From contig CAZFGW010000004.1 in NCBI GenBank assembly GCA_964518575.1, forward strand, positions 29,612 through 93,611: a stretch of DNA of 64,000 nucleotides, read 5' to 3'. The stretch is from MGBC163016 sp964518575 (lineage in GTDB: Bacteria > Actinomycetota > Coriobacteriia > Coriobacteriales > Eggerthellaceae). Made by a program: the position numbers and the translations under genes. Each line of letters starts with the position of its first letter. Position 1 is the first letter of the stretch. The notes below the pieces were generated by a model, which did no database searches, was not told the origin of the DNA, and worked only from the letters and a program-made list of their open reading frames with translations. Of the stretch, positions 25,796 to 34,788 are shown one piece after another.

Positions 25796-27250
25796 ATGCA
25801 TACCGAATGGTCGATGTTGACCGATCTTTATCAGCTCACGATGGCGCAAGGGTATTTCCTTGCGGGCAAATGCGATGACCAAGCAGCGTTCACGATGTAT
25901 TTCAGGGATTACCCCTTTAAGGGCGGTTACGCGATCGCCTGCGGCATGGCGCAACTTGCGGATATTATCGAGGCGTATTCCTTTTCCGAGGATGATATCG
26001 CGTACCTCTCGACGCTCGAGTCCCCGCTTGGCGGATCGCTCTTTGAGAGAGACTTTTTGGAATTTTTGCGCACGATGCGCCTTTCGGTGGATATCGATGC
26101 GGTTCTCGAAGGCACGGTGGTATTCCCGCATGAGCCGATTCTGCGCGTTACGGGCAGTGTCATGCAATGTCAGCTCCTTGAGACCACGCTTTTGAACTGT
26201 GTCAATTTCCAAACGCTCATCGCCACGAAGGCGGCGCGGGTATGCCGTGCAGCAAAGGGTGCACCTGTTGCTGAGTTCGGACTGAGGCGTGCTCAGGGAC
26301 TGGGGGGCGTGTGGGCATCGCGCGCGAGCGTAGTCGGTGGATGCGCGTCTACGTCCAATGTGCTCGCGGGCAAGCTCTTCGACTTGCCTGTTTCAGGAAC
26401 GCATGCGCACTCCTGGGTCATGGCGTTCGACAGCGAACTTGAGTCGTTTCGGGAATATGCGCGTCTGTTCCCCAATAACACCACGCTGCTCGTGGATACC
26501 TTCGATGTGGAGCAGGGTATTGACAACGCCATCATCGTGGGACTTGAGATGAAAGCGCGTGGTGAGCATCTCTCGGGCATCAGAATCGATTCGGGTGACC
26601 TTGCGTGGCTCGCAAAGATGGCGCGGCGCAAACTCGATGAAGCGGGGCTTACGGATACAAAGATTGTGATTTCGAACGATCTCGATGAGCATACGATCGC
26701 TTCCATTCTGAATGAGGGCGCACCTGTTGATTCGTGGGGTGTGGGCACGAAGCTCGCCACCGCCTACGATCAACCGACGCTCGGGGGTGTGTACAAGCTT
26801 TCCGCCATTAAGGGGAGTAACGGCGTATGGGAAGACTGCCTCAAGATTTCGGAGTCTGCGGCGAAGCTCACGCTGCCCGGTGTGCTCAATGTTCGTCGCT
26901 ATTTCTCCGTGGACGGACATATCGCTGGGGATATGGTGTATGACATCGAGCGGGGCATCCACGATGAGGAGATCATCGTCGATCCCGTTGACCCCCTTCG
27001 CCAAAAACAACTCAAGGGTAAACGCCACGAGGATCTGCTGGTGCCGCTTTGCACGGACGGAAATGTTGTCCTTGCCGAAAAGAATCGCAATGCGCTTGCC
27101 GCGCGGGAGCGGGCAGCGCGGGAATTGGATACACTTGATGAAAGCCAACTCCGTATGCTCAATCCGCATACGTATCCCGTTGGTCTTGAACAGTCGCTCG
27201 CTGCGCGCCGGCAAGAAATGGTTTCGCAGCTGCGTCATGTTCATACGTAG
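25796..27250 (+). CDS. pncB: Nicotinate phosphoribosyltransferase
   Basis: 484 residues from the ATG at 25796, with AAGGAG 12 bases upstream. The N-terminal MLTDLYQLTMAQGYF, EFGLRRAQG, the loop GGCASTSNVLAGKLFDLPVSGTHAHSW with the active-site His, RIDSGDLAWLAKMARR and SWGVGTKL are conserved. It makes nicotinate mononucleotide from nicotinate and PRPP in NAD salvage. It is followed by two degV genes on the same strand with short gaps. Confidence 0.93.
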   Translation: MHTEWSMLTDLYQLTMAQGYFLAGKCDDQAAFTMYFRDYPFKGGYAIACGMAQLADIIEAYSFSEDDIAYLSTLESPLGGSLFERDFLEFLRTMRLSVDIDAVLEGTVVFPHEPILRVTGSVMQCQLLETTLLNCVNFQTLIATKAARVCRAAKGAPVAEFGLRRAQGLGGVWASRASVVGGCASTSNVLAGKLFDLPVSGTHAHSWVMAFDSELESFREYARLFPNNTTLLVDTFDVEQGIDNAIIVGLEMKARGEHLSGIRIDSGDLAWLAKMARRKLDEAGLTDTKIVISNDLDEHTIASILNEGAPVDSWGVGTKLATAYDQPTLGGVYKLSAIKGSNGVWEDCLKISESAAKLTLPGVLNVRRYFSVDGHIAGDMVYDIERGIHDEEIIVDPVDPLRQKQLKGKRHEDLLVPLCTDGNVVLAEKNRNALAARERAARELDTLDESQLRMLNPHTYPVGLEQSLAARRQEMVSQLRHVHT

Positions 27251-27289
27251 TTTGCACGTCTTGGGTGGACCACGAAGGCAGGAGGGGCA

Positions 27290-28192
27290 TTGATCCGTAT
27301 AATCACAGATTCGGTCTCATCGATCCCTCAGGAGATTGCTCGTCAAGAGGATATCACCGTCATGCCGCTCTATCTGCATTTCGATGGCGAAGAGCACGTC
27401 GAGAGCGAACTCGATATCGATGCCTTCTATGAAACGATCGACCAGCGCATCAACGATATCCCCACTTCGAGCCAGCCCTCCCAGCATACCTTCGAGTCAT
27501 TCATGGAAGATGCTGCACAATGCGGCGACAGTGTGCTCGGAGTGTTTTTGTCCTCAGAGCTTTCGGGCACCTATGAGGGCGCCATTCGCGCGGCCCGTGC
27601 GGTGAAGGCGCACAACCTTGATTTCACGTGCGTGTTGATCGATTCGACGAGCGCGGGATACGATGAGGCGTTTCCTGCCCTTGATGCAGCGGATACGCGC
27701 AATGAGGGCGGCAGCCTTGAAGAGTGTGCGGCGAGTGCAATCAATGCCGTCATGTGTTCGCGCATCCTGTTCGCCCCCGAATCGCTCACCTTCCTGAAGG
27801 CGGGCGGACGTATCGGCGGTGCACGTGCACTGCTCGGCAATATGATCAAGATCGTACCGGTGCTCACGGTGGAGAACGGCATTCCCACCGATTTCGTCAA
27901 AGTCCGCACCACGAAGAAAGCCATCGAAGCCATTTTCCAAACGTTCAAAGACGATGTTGAGGAGCATGGACTTGCACGGGTCATGCTGCACTATATCGGC
28001 AAGCCTACCTCCGCACTTGATAAGCTGAAGGAGCTTGTGGAGGATTTCGTCGGGCACAGCGTTTCTGTGCTTCCGGTGAGCCCCGTTCTCGGGTCGCACG
28101 TAGGACCTGCGATCGGCATCGCGTATGAATGCCTGCAATATGTGAAGCGCAAATTCGACGGGGACCCCACCCAGCTCGTTTTCACGACGTGA
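27290..28192 (+). CDS. DegV family fatty-acid-binding protein (1 of 2)
   Basis: 300 residues from a TTG start with a strong GGAGG five bases upstream. The fold is recognised from IRIITDSVSSIPQEIA, PTSSQPSQHTFE, LGVFLSSELSGTYEGA and the C-terminal PVLGSHVGPAIGIAY. DegV/FakB proteins bind a fatty acid for phosphorylation by the FakA kinase. No FakA gene is in the window. It is the first of a same-strand run: degV, degV, a dehydrogenase-like gene and a radical SAM gene. Confidence 0.88.
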   Translation: MIRIITDSVSSIPQEIARQEDITVMPLYLHFDGEEHVESELDIDAFYETIDQRINDIPTSSQPSQHTFESFMEDAAQCGDSVLGVFLSSELSGTYEGAIRAARAVKAHNLDFTCVLIDSTSAGYDEAFPALDAADTRNEGGSLEECAASAINAVMCSRILFAPESLTFLKAGGRIGGARALLGNMIKIVPVLTVENGIPTDFVKVRTTKKAIEAIFQTFKDDVEEHGLARVMLHYIGKPTSALDKLKELVEDFVGHSVSVLPVSPVLGSHVGPAIGIAYECLQYVKRKFDGDPTQLVFTT

Positions 28193-28213
28193 TCCGCACT
28201 CAAGGAAAGGTGA

Positions 28214-29161
28214 ATGTCAATGCCGCAATGCAATCTGATCATCGATTCATGCTGTGATCTTCCCCATGAGATTATCGAGCAGGAAGGCATCTCGCTGCTC
28301 AAGTTCCCCTATATCGTGGATGGCGGTACGTTCGATGATGACCTGTTCCAAAGCATTTCCGCGGTTGATTTCTACGGCGGCATGCGCAAGGGCGCTGAGC
28401 CGTCAACCGCGCAGCTTTCGATCCCTATTCTGACCGAAACGTTCGAGCAGGCGGCGCGCACCGGTGCCCCTACGGTTTATCTTTCGTTTACGAGCGGGCT
28501 TTCGGGAAGCTATGATGTGGCGCTTTTGGTGCGAGATCAGATCCTTGAGCAGTACCCCGATTTCGAGCTGCATATCATTGACACGAAGCTTGCCTCGGTT
28601 GCTGAGGGGCTGCTTGTCTACGAGGCGATCAAGCAATGGGAGAAAGGACTTGATGCTGCTGAGCTTGCGAAGTGGGCAAGCGAGGCGCGCTATTTCGTTG
28701 ATTGCGAATTCATGGTGGAGGACTTGAATGCGCTGCGCCGCGGAGGTAGGATTCCTGCGTCGGTTGCCGTCGCCGGTTCTGCGCTCGATGTGAAGCCGCT
28801 GCTCACGATCGATATTGACGGCAAGCTCCAGCTGATCGGTGTTGCCCGCGGACGCAAGAAGGGCATCAAGCAGCTCGTCGAGTATTACAAGAAGAATGCT
28901 GTCAAAGAAGGGCATGCGAACGATGTTGTCATCGGGAATGCCGATTGTCCGAAGGACGCCCAAAAACTCAAAGAGGCATTGCAGAAAGAGGACAACGAGA
29001 TTCTGTTCATTTCCTCGTCGATCGGTCCGGTCATCGGTTCGCATGTGGGACCGGGAATGCTGGCTGTGGTGTTCTGGGGACGCGATAAGCGCAAGAATCT
29101 TTCCATCGCCGATCGTATCGCACGCAAGGTCAAGGGAGATGTCAAGGGAGATAACGAATAA
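28214..29161 (+). CDS. DegV family fatty-acid-binding protein (2 of 2)
   Basis: 315 residues; AAGGAAAGGTGA precedes the ATG at 28214 directly. LIIDSCCDLPHEI, PSTAQLSIP, VYLSFTSGLSGSYDVA, LRRGGRIPASVAVAG and IGPVIGSHVGPGMLAVVF match DegV. It is only distantly similar to its upstream paralogue, so the pair probably bind different acyl chains. Its stop overlaps the next start at 29161. Confidence 0.88.
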   Translation: MSMPQCNLIIDSCCDLPHEIIEQEGISLLKFPYIVDGGTFDDDLFQSISAVDFYGGMRKGAEPSTAQLSIPILTETFEQAARTGAPTVYLSFTSGLSGSYDVALLVRDQILEQYPDFELHIIDTKLASVAEGLLVYEAIKQWEKGLDAAELAKWASEARYFVDCEFMVEDLNALRRGGRIPASVAVAGSALDVKPLLTIDIDGKLQLIGVARGRKKGIKQLVEYYKKNAVKEGHANDVVIGNADCPKDAQKLKEALQKEDNEILFISSSIGPVIGSHVGPGMLAVVFWGRDKRKNLSIADRIARKVKGDVKGDNE

Positions 29162-30111
29162 TGACGAACTATGTGTACCTCGGCAATATCCGGCTCATCG
29201 AGTATCTTGAGCCTCGCCTTGCAGAAGCGGGCTTTTCGCGCACCGATGACATCACGAGCGCGGAGTACATGCTGACCTATTGCACTTCCATGTCTCAGCT
29301 TGAGGATATCTACTTCGGCCAAGATGGAATTGTTCAGAGCATTGAAGGCTCCATCACGATCGTGGACATGAGCGCAACCACGCCTAATTTCGCGAATGAG
29401 ATCAGCGCGGTTACGACCATAAGCTCACTTGCGATGGTCGAAGCGCCGCTCGTTGTTATCGACAAGGTTGCCAAGCATGCCTTTGATCGCGAAAACATGA
29501 TGTGTTTCGTTGGCGGGGAAGAAAAGGCAATCGAGCAGGCAAAACCCCTTCTTGATGTCATCTTCTCTCGCATCGAGACCGTGGTAAGTCCCGGTGGCGC
29601 ACAGCTTGCGCATATCGATGCAACGCTGCAATCTGTCTCATCCATCCTCTCCGCAATCGAGATATCGGCACTCGTGGAGCATTCGAAACGGACGGTTTCG
29701 AGCCTTGAGCTCAAAGGCTGGCAGCCCACGCCCGCAACACCGGAGGCGGCTGCTGTCATCGAAGCGGTCAAGGCGCAGCGGTTCGAGTGTCCTTATACCG
29801 CCGAAATGCTCATGAGTGAAGTGTCTGCCGCAATCATGGCAGCAGACGACTACGAGCTTATCATCCCGCAGGCTGAGTCTGCGTTCCACTTGCTCGAGCT
29901 TCTTGCAATCATCGGTGGTGCGGGGAAGTCCCCTGCGGCACTCGCCTTGGTCTATAAGACGGACTCGAACCATGAGGCATATGGTCTTGACTGGTCGCGA
30001 GCGGAGAGTCTCTATCCGCATGAGCATGATGGTGCATCCGATCTTTTCGACGACGAAGACGATTATCTCGAGACTGCATTCGGTTCATCGTTCGACTATT
30101 CATCTAATTAA
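29161..30111 (+). CDS. Degenerate 3-hydroxyisobutyrate/6-phosphogluconate dehydrogenase-like protein
   Basis: 316 residues. The general layout follows the beta-hydroxyacid dehydrogenase family, with VDMSATTPNFANEI, VEAPLVVIDK and MMCFVGGEEKAIEQAKPLLDVIF as recognisable segments. The N-terminal GxGxxG nucleotide-binding loop is replaced by YVYLGNIRLIEYLEP, and the catalytic lysine region is not recognisable (PGGAQLAHIDATLQS). The C-terminus is acidic. It may have lost catalysis and act as a binding protein. It is tightly packed between degV and a radical SAM gene. Confidence 0.6.
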   Translation: MTNYVYLGNIRLIEYLEPRLAEAGFSRTDDITSAEYMLTYCTSMSQLEDIYFGQDGIVQSIEGSITIVDMSATTPNFANEISAVTTISSLAMVEAPLVVIDKVAKHAFDRENMMCFVGGEEKAIEQAKPLLDVIFSRIETVVSPGGAQLAHIDATLQSVSSILSAIEISALVEHSKRTVSSLELKGWQPTPATPEAAAVIEAVKAQRFECPYTAEMLMSEVSAAIMAADDYELIIPQAESAFHLLELLAIIGGAGKSPAALALVYKTDSNHEAYGLDWSRAESLYPHEHDGASDLFDDEDDYLETAFGSSFDYSSN

Positions 30112-30113
30112 CC

Positions 30114-31064
30114 ATGGAACAGAGCGGGTGCGTGCTATGCCCGCGGGCATGCGGGGTTGATCGCGAGGCGGGACAGCGCGGGTATTGCGGCGCGGGCACA
30201 GAGATGGTGGTTGCTCGCTCGGCGCTCCATTTCTGGGAAGAGCCCCCTTTGTGTGGAACCGTAGGAAGCGGAGCAATCTTCTTTTCGTTCTGCTCGCTTG
30301 GCTGTGTGTATTGTCAAAACCGCGTCATCTCTCAAAGCGAAGTCGGTCGCGTGGTTTCAGTCGATGAGGTTGCGGATATGATGCTTTCCCTCAAGGAGCA
30401 GGGCGCCTTGAACATCAATCTGGTCACCCCGACGCACTACTCCGATAAGGTGCGAGAAGCAATCCGGTGTGCGCGCGAGCGTGGATGCGATTTACCCATC
30501 GTATGGAATACATCAGGGTATGAGAGCGTATCGAACATCAAGGCGAATCGCGGATTTGTCGATATCTATTTGACGGATTACAAATATGCTGATGCCGAGC
30601 TTGCTCGGGCGCTCTCGCATGCTTCCGATTATCCTCCGCGCGCTCTTGCAGCTCTTGATGAGATGGTCGCTCAGGTAGGACCTGCCACCTTCGACACCTT
30701 TGCGGGCTTGCCGCGGATGACGAGCGGCGTGGTTGTGCGGTACTTGCTTTTGCCCGGTCATCTTGATGATGCGAAAGCCGTGGTGCGCCTTTTGCACGAG
30801 CGGTATGGCGATGCTGTCAAGCTCTCCCTCATGAGCCAGTACACGCCCGTGCTTGTAAGTGATGCCGCGGCGGGAGACACGCGAGCGGCTGCAGAGCTTC
30901 GCCATCATCCTGAACTTGCCAGGCGTGTGGATGCGGCAGAGTATGAGGAATTACTCAACTTCGCCGATGACCTGGGCATTGAGGAGTATTGGTGGCAAGA
31001 GGGTGATGCAGCCCTCGAGAGCTTCATCCCGCCGTTTGGCATGGACGAGGACACAACGAGGTAG
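30114..31064 (+). CDS. Radical SAM protein, PflA-like
   Basis: 316 residues. The 4Fe-4S motif CSLGCVYC (CX3CX2C) is at about residues 61-68. The N-terminus has an extra cysteine pair (CVLCPRACGVDR, then GYCGAG), as in the family of uncharacterised PflA-like radical SAM proteins. VSVDEVADMMLSLKEQGALNINLVTPTHY and LPIVWNTSGYES are also typical of that family. It starts 2 bases after the dehydrogenase-like gene. The substrate is unknown; glycyl-radical enzyme activation is only one possibility. Confidence 0.85.
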   Translation: MEQSGCVLCPRACGVDREAGQRGYCGAGTEMVVARSALHFWEEPPLCGTVGSGAIFFSFCSLGCVYCQNRVISQSEVGRVVSVDEVADMMLSLKEQGALNINLVTPTHYSDKVREAIRCARERGCDLPIVWNTSGYESVSNIKANRGFVDIYLTDYKYADAELARALSHASDYPPRALAALDEMVAQVGPATFDTFAGLPRMTSGVVVRYLLLPGHLDDAKAVVRLLHERYGDAVKLSLMSQYTPVLVSDAAAGDTRAAAELRHHPELARRVDAAEYEELLNFADDLGIEEYWWQEGDAALESFIPPFGMDEDTTR

Positions 31065-31083
31065 TCCGTACGCTCTCGTTTCG

Positions 31084-31770
31084 CTAGAGCGAACCCTTCA
31101 CACCGTATTGTGCGTAGTACTGGCGGATGCGCTCCATCATCTCGTCATCGATCACGGCATGACCCGCAGCGTTCTTGCCATGGAGATAATCCGTAACCTC
31201 GCTCATTGAAACGATGGAGGCGGTGGGGAAGCCGTACTTCTCGCTGACTTCTTCGATAGCACTCATCGTGCCGCTTTTGCCGACCTCTTCGCGATTGAGC
31301 GAAACCATGAGACCGACGATATTCACATCGGCAGCTGTTTTCAGGATCGGGTAGGTCTCATCAATCGACTTGCCCGACGTGGTCACATCTTCGACGATGA
31401 GCACCTTATCGCCATCTTCAAGGGGGCTGCCCAAAAGGATGCCCGCTTCGCCATGATCTTTAGCCTCTTTGCGGTTCGAGCACCATTTCACGTCCTTGTC
31501 GAAGAGCTCCTTGAGCGCCATCGCGGTGACCACGGAAAGCGGAATGCCTTTATAGGCTGGTCCGAAGACGATGTCGAAATCAAGACCGAAAGCGTCGTGG
31601 ATCGCTTGCGCGTAGAAGAGCCCGAGGCGGTGGAGCTGGTCTCCGGTCACATACGCACCTGCGTTCATGAAAAACGGAGAGCGCCTGCCGCTTTTCAGGG
31701 TGAAATCGCCGAACTTCAAAACGTTGCTCTCCACCATGAAATCAATGAATTCCTGCTTGTAGGTCTGCAT
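31084..31770 (-). CDS. pyrE: Orotate phosphoribosyltransferase
   Basis: 228 residues from the ATG at 31770, the second ATG, because AAAGGAG abuts the first. The PRPP motif KVLIVEDVTTSGKS, the N-terminal KSGRRSPFFMNAGA and GPAYKGIPLSVVTAMAL are diagnostic. It makes OMP from orotate in pyrimidine synthesis. It faces the radical SAM gene convergently with a 19-base gap and no clear terminator. Confidence 0.95.
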   Translation of the reverse strand: MQTYKQEFIDFMVESNVLKFGDFTLKSGRRSPFFMNAGAYVTGDQLHRLGLFYAQAIHDAFGLDFDIVFGPAYKGIPLSVVTAMALKELFDKDVKWCSNRKEAKDHGEAGILLGSPLEDGDKVLIVEDVTTSGKSIDETYPILKTAADVNIVGLMVSLNREEVGKSGTMSAIEEVSEKYGFPTASIVSMSEVTDYLHGKNAAGHAVIDDEMMERIRQYYAQYGVKGSL

Positions 31771-31841
31771 GTTCATCTCCTTTTACGATCTGCTCTAAAC
31801 ATTATCGCCCAAAGCATTGTTGATGGTGCGAATTTGATAAG

Positions 31842-32156
31842 ATGATTGCATGCCAATACACGGAAGGAAATTCGGCTTTGGCAACGTTCACTGCTCATTA
31901 CATATCGCCGAACGCTTCTGATAACAGGGCGCGTGGTTTGTTCGAATTCGAGAGCGCGGCTCGGTTGGGGTCGAAGGCGAATGCGCATGATGCGCGGTTG
32001 CATATGTTGGAGATGTTCGGTAATGCGGCGCTGTCGTGGGAGATCGTCAAGATAGAACATAAACGGGCGAGCAAAGATCACACTGATGGACAGATGCAGC
32101 TTGATTTTCGCGATCCTGTGAAGCATAAACGGAAAACGAAACGCGAATACTGGTAG
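31842..32156 (+). CDS. Small hypothetical protein
   Basis: 104 residues, not recognised. The middle reads AHDARLHMLEMFGNAALSWEIVKIEHK, a plausible amphipathic helix pair, and the end is strongly basic (KHKRKTKREYW). Codon use resembles its neighbours, and the stop lies 9 bases before the peptidase start, so it is plausibly an operon partner of that gene. No clear ribosome site is seen at the ATG. It could still be a chance frame. Confidence 0.45.
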   Translation: MIACQYTEGNSALATFTAHYISPNASDNRARGLFEFESAARLGSKANAHDARLHMLEMFGNAALSWEIVKIEHKRASKDHTDGQMQLDFRDPVKHKRKTKREYW

Positions 32157-32165
32157 GAGAAACCG

Positions 32166-34166
32166 ATGAAAAAGGATCAGATCAAATTCTTGAAGAAGCT
32201 CGTCGAAACGCCTTCACCCACTGGCTTTGAGGAGCAGGTGGCGGAGCTGGTGCGCAAGCGTCTTGCTGATTGTGCTGATGAGATCCACACCGATACGATG
32301 GGTTCGGTGCATGCGATTTTATCGGGGGATGCCCAGCGTGAGGGGTATATCGAGGTGTATGACGACTATACCTACGAGCAAAGTCCTGATGCAGGCTCGT
32401 CGTTGGCGGATGCCTATGATGAGGGTGGCGAGCGGCTCACCCAGATCACGACGCCCGTGTTCATGCTGGCGGCTCACATGGATGAGATCGGTCTCATGGT
32501 CACCTATATTTCCGATGAGGGTTTCTTGTCCATCGCTGCAATCGGCGGTGTCGATGCAGCCATTCTGCCGGGTATGCGCGTCGATGTTCATACCGAGCAC
32601 GAAGTGCTGCGGGGTGTTGTGGGACGCAAGCCCATCCATCTGATCGATGTCGATGAGCGGAAAACGGTCACCGGTCTTGATAAACTCGTTATTGATTTGG
32701 GGCTTCCTGCCAAGGAAGTGAAGCGGAAAGTCCGCGTCGGCGATCCGATCACCTTCGGCGTTGGGTTTGAGCGCATGGGCAATGAGATTGCCGTGTCCAA
32801 GTCATTTGATGATAAGTGCGGCGTTTTCATTGCGTGCAGCGTACTTGAGGCTCTGGCGAAAAACGGTCAGATGATCGGTTCATTCATTGCCGCCATTACC
32901 ACGCAAGAAGAAATCGGAACGCGCGGTGCCACCACCAGCGCCTTTTCCATCAACCCCGATGTTGCCGTTGCCTTCGACGTTACCCATGCGACGGATTATC
33001 CGGGGATTGACAAGACGAAATACGGCGATATCAAACTGGGCGGCGGTCCCGTGATCGCCCGCGGTCCGAACATCAATCCCCATGTGTTCGAGCGGCTTGT
33101 TGCGGCGGCGGAAGCTGAGGATATCGCATACCAGATTGAGGCAGAGCCGAGTGTGACGGGCACCGACGCCCGCGCAATCCAGATTTCACAAAGCGGCATC
33201 CCTACGGGACTTGTTTCCGTTCCCCTTCGCTATATGCACACGCCTAACGAGATGGTGAGTCTCTCAGATATCGAGGACACCATCAAGCTTTTGACACGGT
33301 TCGCACTTGATCTTGAGGAGGATGCGACTTTTGTGCCTGGCGTCTCTCCAAAGGTTGAGCGTCCCTTCAGAAAGGACATCGAGCCCGCGGCGGCTGATGA
33401 GGCGGCAAGCGATGATCTTGAGCGGCTGCAGCGCGAAGTTGATGACCTCAATCGGAAGATCTTTGCGCTCATGCCAGGCAATGTTGCCCCTGAGCCGATG
33501 GCGAGCGCGTATCCGCAACATGCTATGCATGCAGCCCCGATGCCTTTCGGCTATCAACAGCCTCTGCAGCCATCCTCTCTGCAACCTCTGAACGCTCCGG
33601 TTCAAGCGGCTGGAACCGCCGAGGTTGCGGAGATGGCGGAAGCGGCTGAGATGATGGGAGTGAACGGGATGGCAGAGGGGTCGCCTGCCCCGATGAATGC
33701 AATGGGTCAGGTTCCGCTCGATGTGATGCCGGGGCTTAAGCCTTTGCCCGTGTTCGATCAAAGCGTGTCGGTGATGTCAACGGTTGAGATGCCTCTTGAT
33801 GAGGCGGGAACACCTGAGGATGCGCCTTTGGAAGCACCGGTTCAGAAATCTGCTTTTGTTGCTCGCTCGCTTGATGCGATGCCGCAGGCTATGGATATCC
33901 AAGCTTCGCCCCAGATCATGAGCCAGCTCATCCGCCCGCTTTCATCAACGTCGTCACTGGCGGGCGCTGAAGGAGATGCTTTCGGAAGCCAAGCGCCCGA
34001 TGATGCGCAGGTGGCGCGTGAGCTTGATGATGAGACGATCGAATATCAAAGTGACGCTGAAGTCATGAACGATACCTCGGCATGTGCTCCCGAAGGTTTC
34101 CCGGGCATTGATACGACGCTCAATATCATGCCTGAGTGTTTTGACGACACCGAAGACGAGCGTTGA
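32166..34166 (+). CDS. M42-family metallopeptidase with long C-terminal extension
   Basis: 666 residues, far longer than the usual ~350. Residues 1-390 hold the M42 aminopeptidase domain. Metal and catalytic residues are in LAAHMDEIG, KSFDDKCGVFIA, TTQEEIGTRGA, VAFDVTHATD and RYMHTPNEM. About 40 acidic residues (EVYDDYTYEQSPDAGSSLAD) are inserted before the first metal ligand. From residue ~395 a short coiled segment (DDLERLQREVDDLNRKIF) is followed by ~240 residues rich in Met, Ala, Pro and Gln (MASAYPQHAMHAAPMPFGYQ and similar) without an obvious fold. The domain should cleave N-terminal residues from peptides; the tail may tether or oligomerise it. smpB follows after 15 bases. Confidence 0.85.
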   Translation: MKKDQIKFLKKLVETPSPTGFEEQVAELVRKRLADCADEIHTDTMGSVHAILSGDAQREGYIEVYDDYTYEQSPDAGSSLADAYDEGGERLTQITTPVFMLAAHMDEIGLMVTYISDEGFLSIAAIGGVDAAILPGMRVDVHTEHEVLRGVVGRKPIHLIDVDERKTVTGLDKLVIDLGLPAKEVKRKVRVGDPITFGVGFERMGNEIAVSKSFDDKCGVFIACSVLEALAKNGQMIGSFIAAITTQEEIGTRGATTSAFSINPDVAVAFDVTHATDYPGIDKTKYGDIKLGGGPVIARGPNINPHVFERLVAAAEAEDIAYQIEAEPSVTGTDARAIQISQSGIPTGLVSVPLRYMHTPNEMVSLSDIEDTIKLLTRFALDLEEDATFVPGVSPKVERPFRKDIEPAAADEAASDDLERLQREVDDLNRKIFALMPGNVAPEPMASAYPQHAMHAAPMPFGYQQPLQPSSLQPLNAPVQAAGTAEVAEMAEAAEMMGVNGMAEGSPAPMNAMGQVPLDVMPGLKPLPVFDQSVSVMSTVEMPLDEAGTPEDAPLEAPVQKSAFVARSLDAMPQAMDIQASPQIMSQLIRPLSSTSSLAGAEGDAFGSQAPDDAQVARELDDETIEYQSDAEVMNDTSACAPEGFPGIDTTLNIMPECFDDTEDER

Positions 34167-34181
34167 TAGCGGGGTGCGAGC

Positions 34182-34652
34182 GTGTCGCAGCGTGACCAAA
34201 AGACCATCGCGAAGAATCGCCGAGCGTTTCACGACTACGAGATCCTTGAGACGTTCGAGGCGGGCATTGAGCTTACCGGTACGGAAGTGCGGTCCTTGCG
34301 TGACTCGAACGCTCAGCTGACAGACACCTTCGCGCTTATTCGTAATGGCGAGGCATGGTTGAACAATTTGCATATCGCTCCGTTCAAAAACGGCAATATC
34401 GCTAATGTTGACCCTGACCGGCGGCGCAAGCTACTCTTGCACAAGAAGCAGATTCGTTATCTTGCTGAAAAGACGCAGGAGAAGGGGCTTGCGATCGTTC
34501 CGATCAAGATGTATTTCAACAAAAATAATCTTGTCAAAGTCGAGATTGCACTCGCGCGGGGCAAGAAGCTCTACGATAAGCGCAATTCTTTGAAGGAAAA
34601 GGATACGAAACGCGAGATCGAGCGTGCCTTGAAGAATCGCAGTCGCTCATAG
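34182..34652 (+). CDS. smpB: SsrA-binding protein SmpB
   Basis: 156 residues from a GTG start. KTIAKNRRAFHDYEILETFEAGIELTGTEVRSLR, the central RRKLLLHKKQI and the lysine/arginine-rich tail (KLYDKRNSLKEKDTKREIERALKNRSRS) are all characteristic. SmpB delivers tmRNA to stalled ribosomes. The tmRNA gene itself lies 825 bases downstream, with an acidic protein gene between them. Confidence 0.95.
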   Translation: MSQRDQKTIAKNRRAFHDYEILETFEAGIELTGTEVRSLRDSNAQLTDTFALIRNGEAWLNNLHIAPFKNGNIANVDPDRRRKLLLHKKQIRYLAEKTQEKGLAIVPIKMYFNKNNLVKVEIALARGKKLYDKRNSLKEKDTKREIERALKNRSRS

Positions 34653-34657
34653 TGGTT

Positions 34658-34677
34658 GCGCGAAGGCCTTTTCGCGC
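34658..34677. terminator. Possible terminator hairpin after smpB
   Basis: GCGCGAA (34658-34664) pairs with TTCGCGC (34671-34677) around a 6-base loop. No T tract follows, so this is a weak call. Confidence 0.4.
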
Positions 34678-34788
34678 CGGAGCAAAGTTCTCAAACTCGT
34701 CACAGGTGCAATGCTTTGAGGCATTGCGTCCGGACGTTATGGTATACCTAGTGCCAGAGATGACAAACCGCTGATTTTAGGAGCTATC

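Noticed and set aside
30114..31064. Glycyl-radical enzyme activase
   Set aside because: The CX3CX2C motif fits, but there is no glycyl-radical enzyme nearby and the N-terminal cysteines indicate the broader uncharacterised PflA-like family, so a specific activase call is not supported.
31851..31864. Shared word CCAATACACGG with 14391-14406 as a link between the small ORF and the dispersed element
   Set aside because: Only 12 bases are shared with no further similarity on either side; chance is likely.
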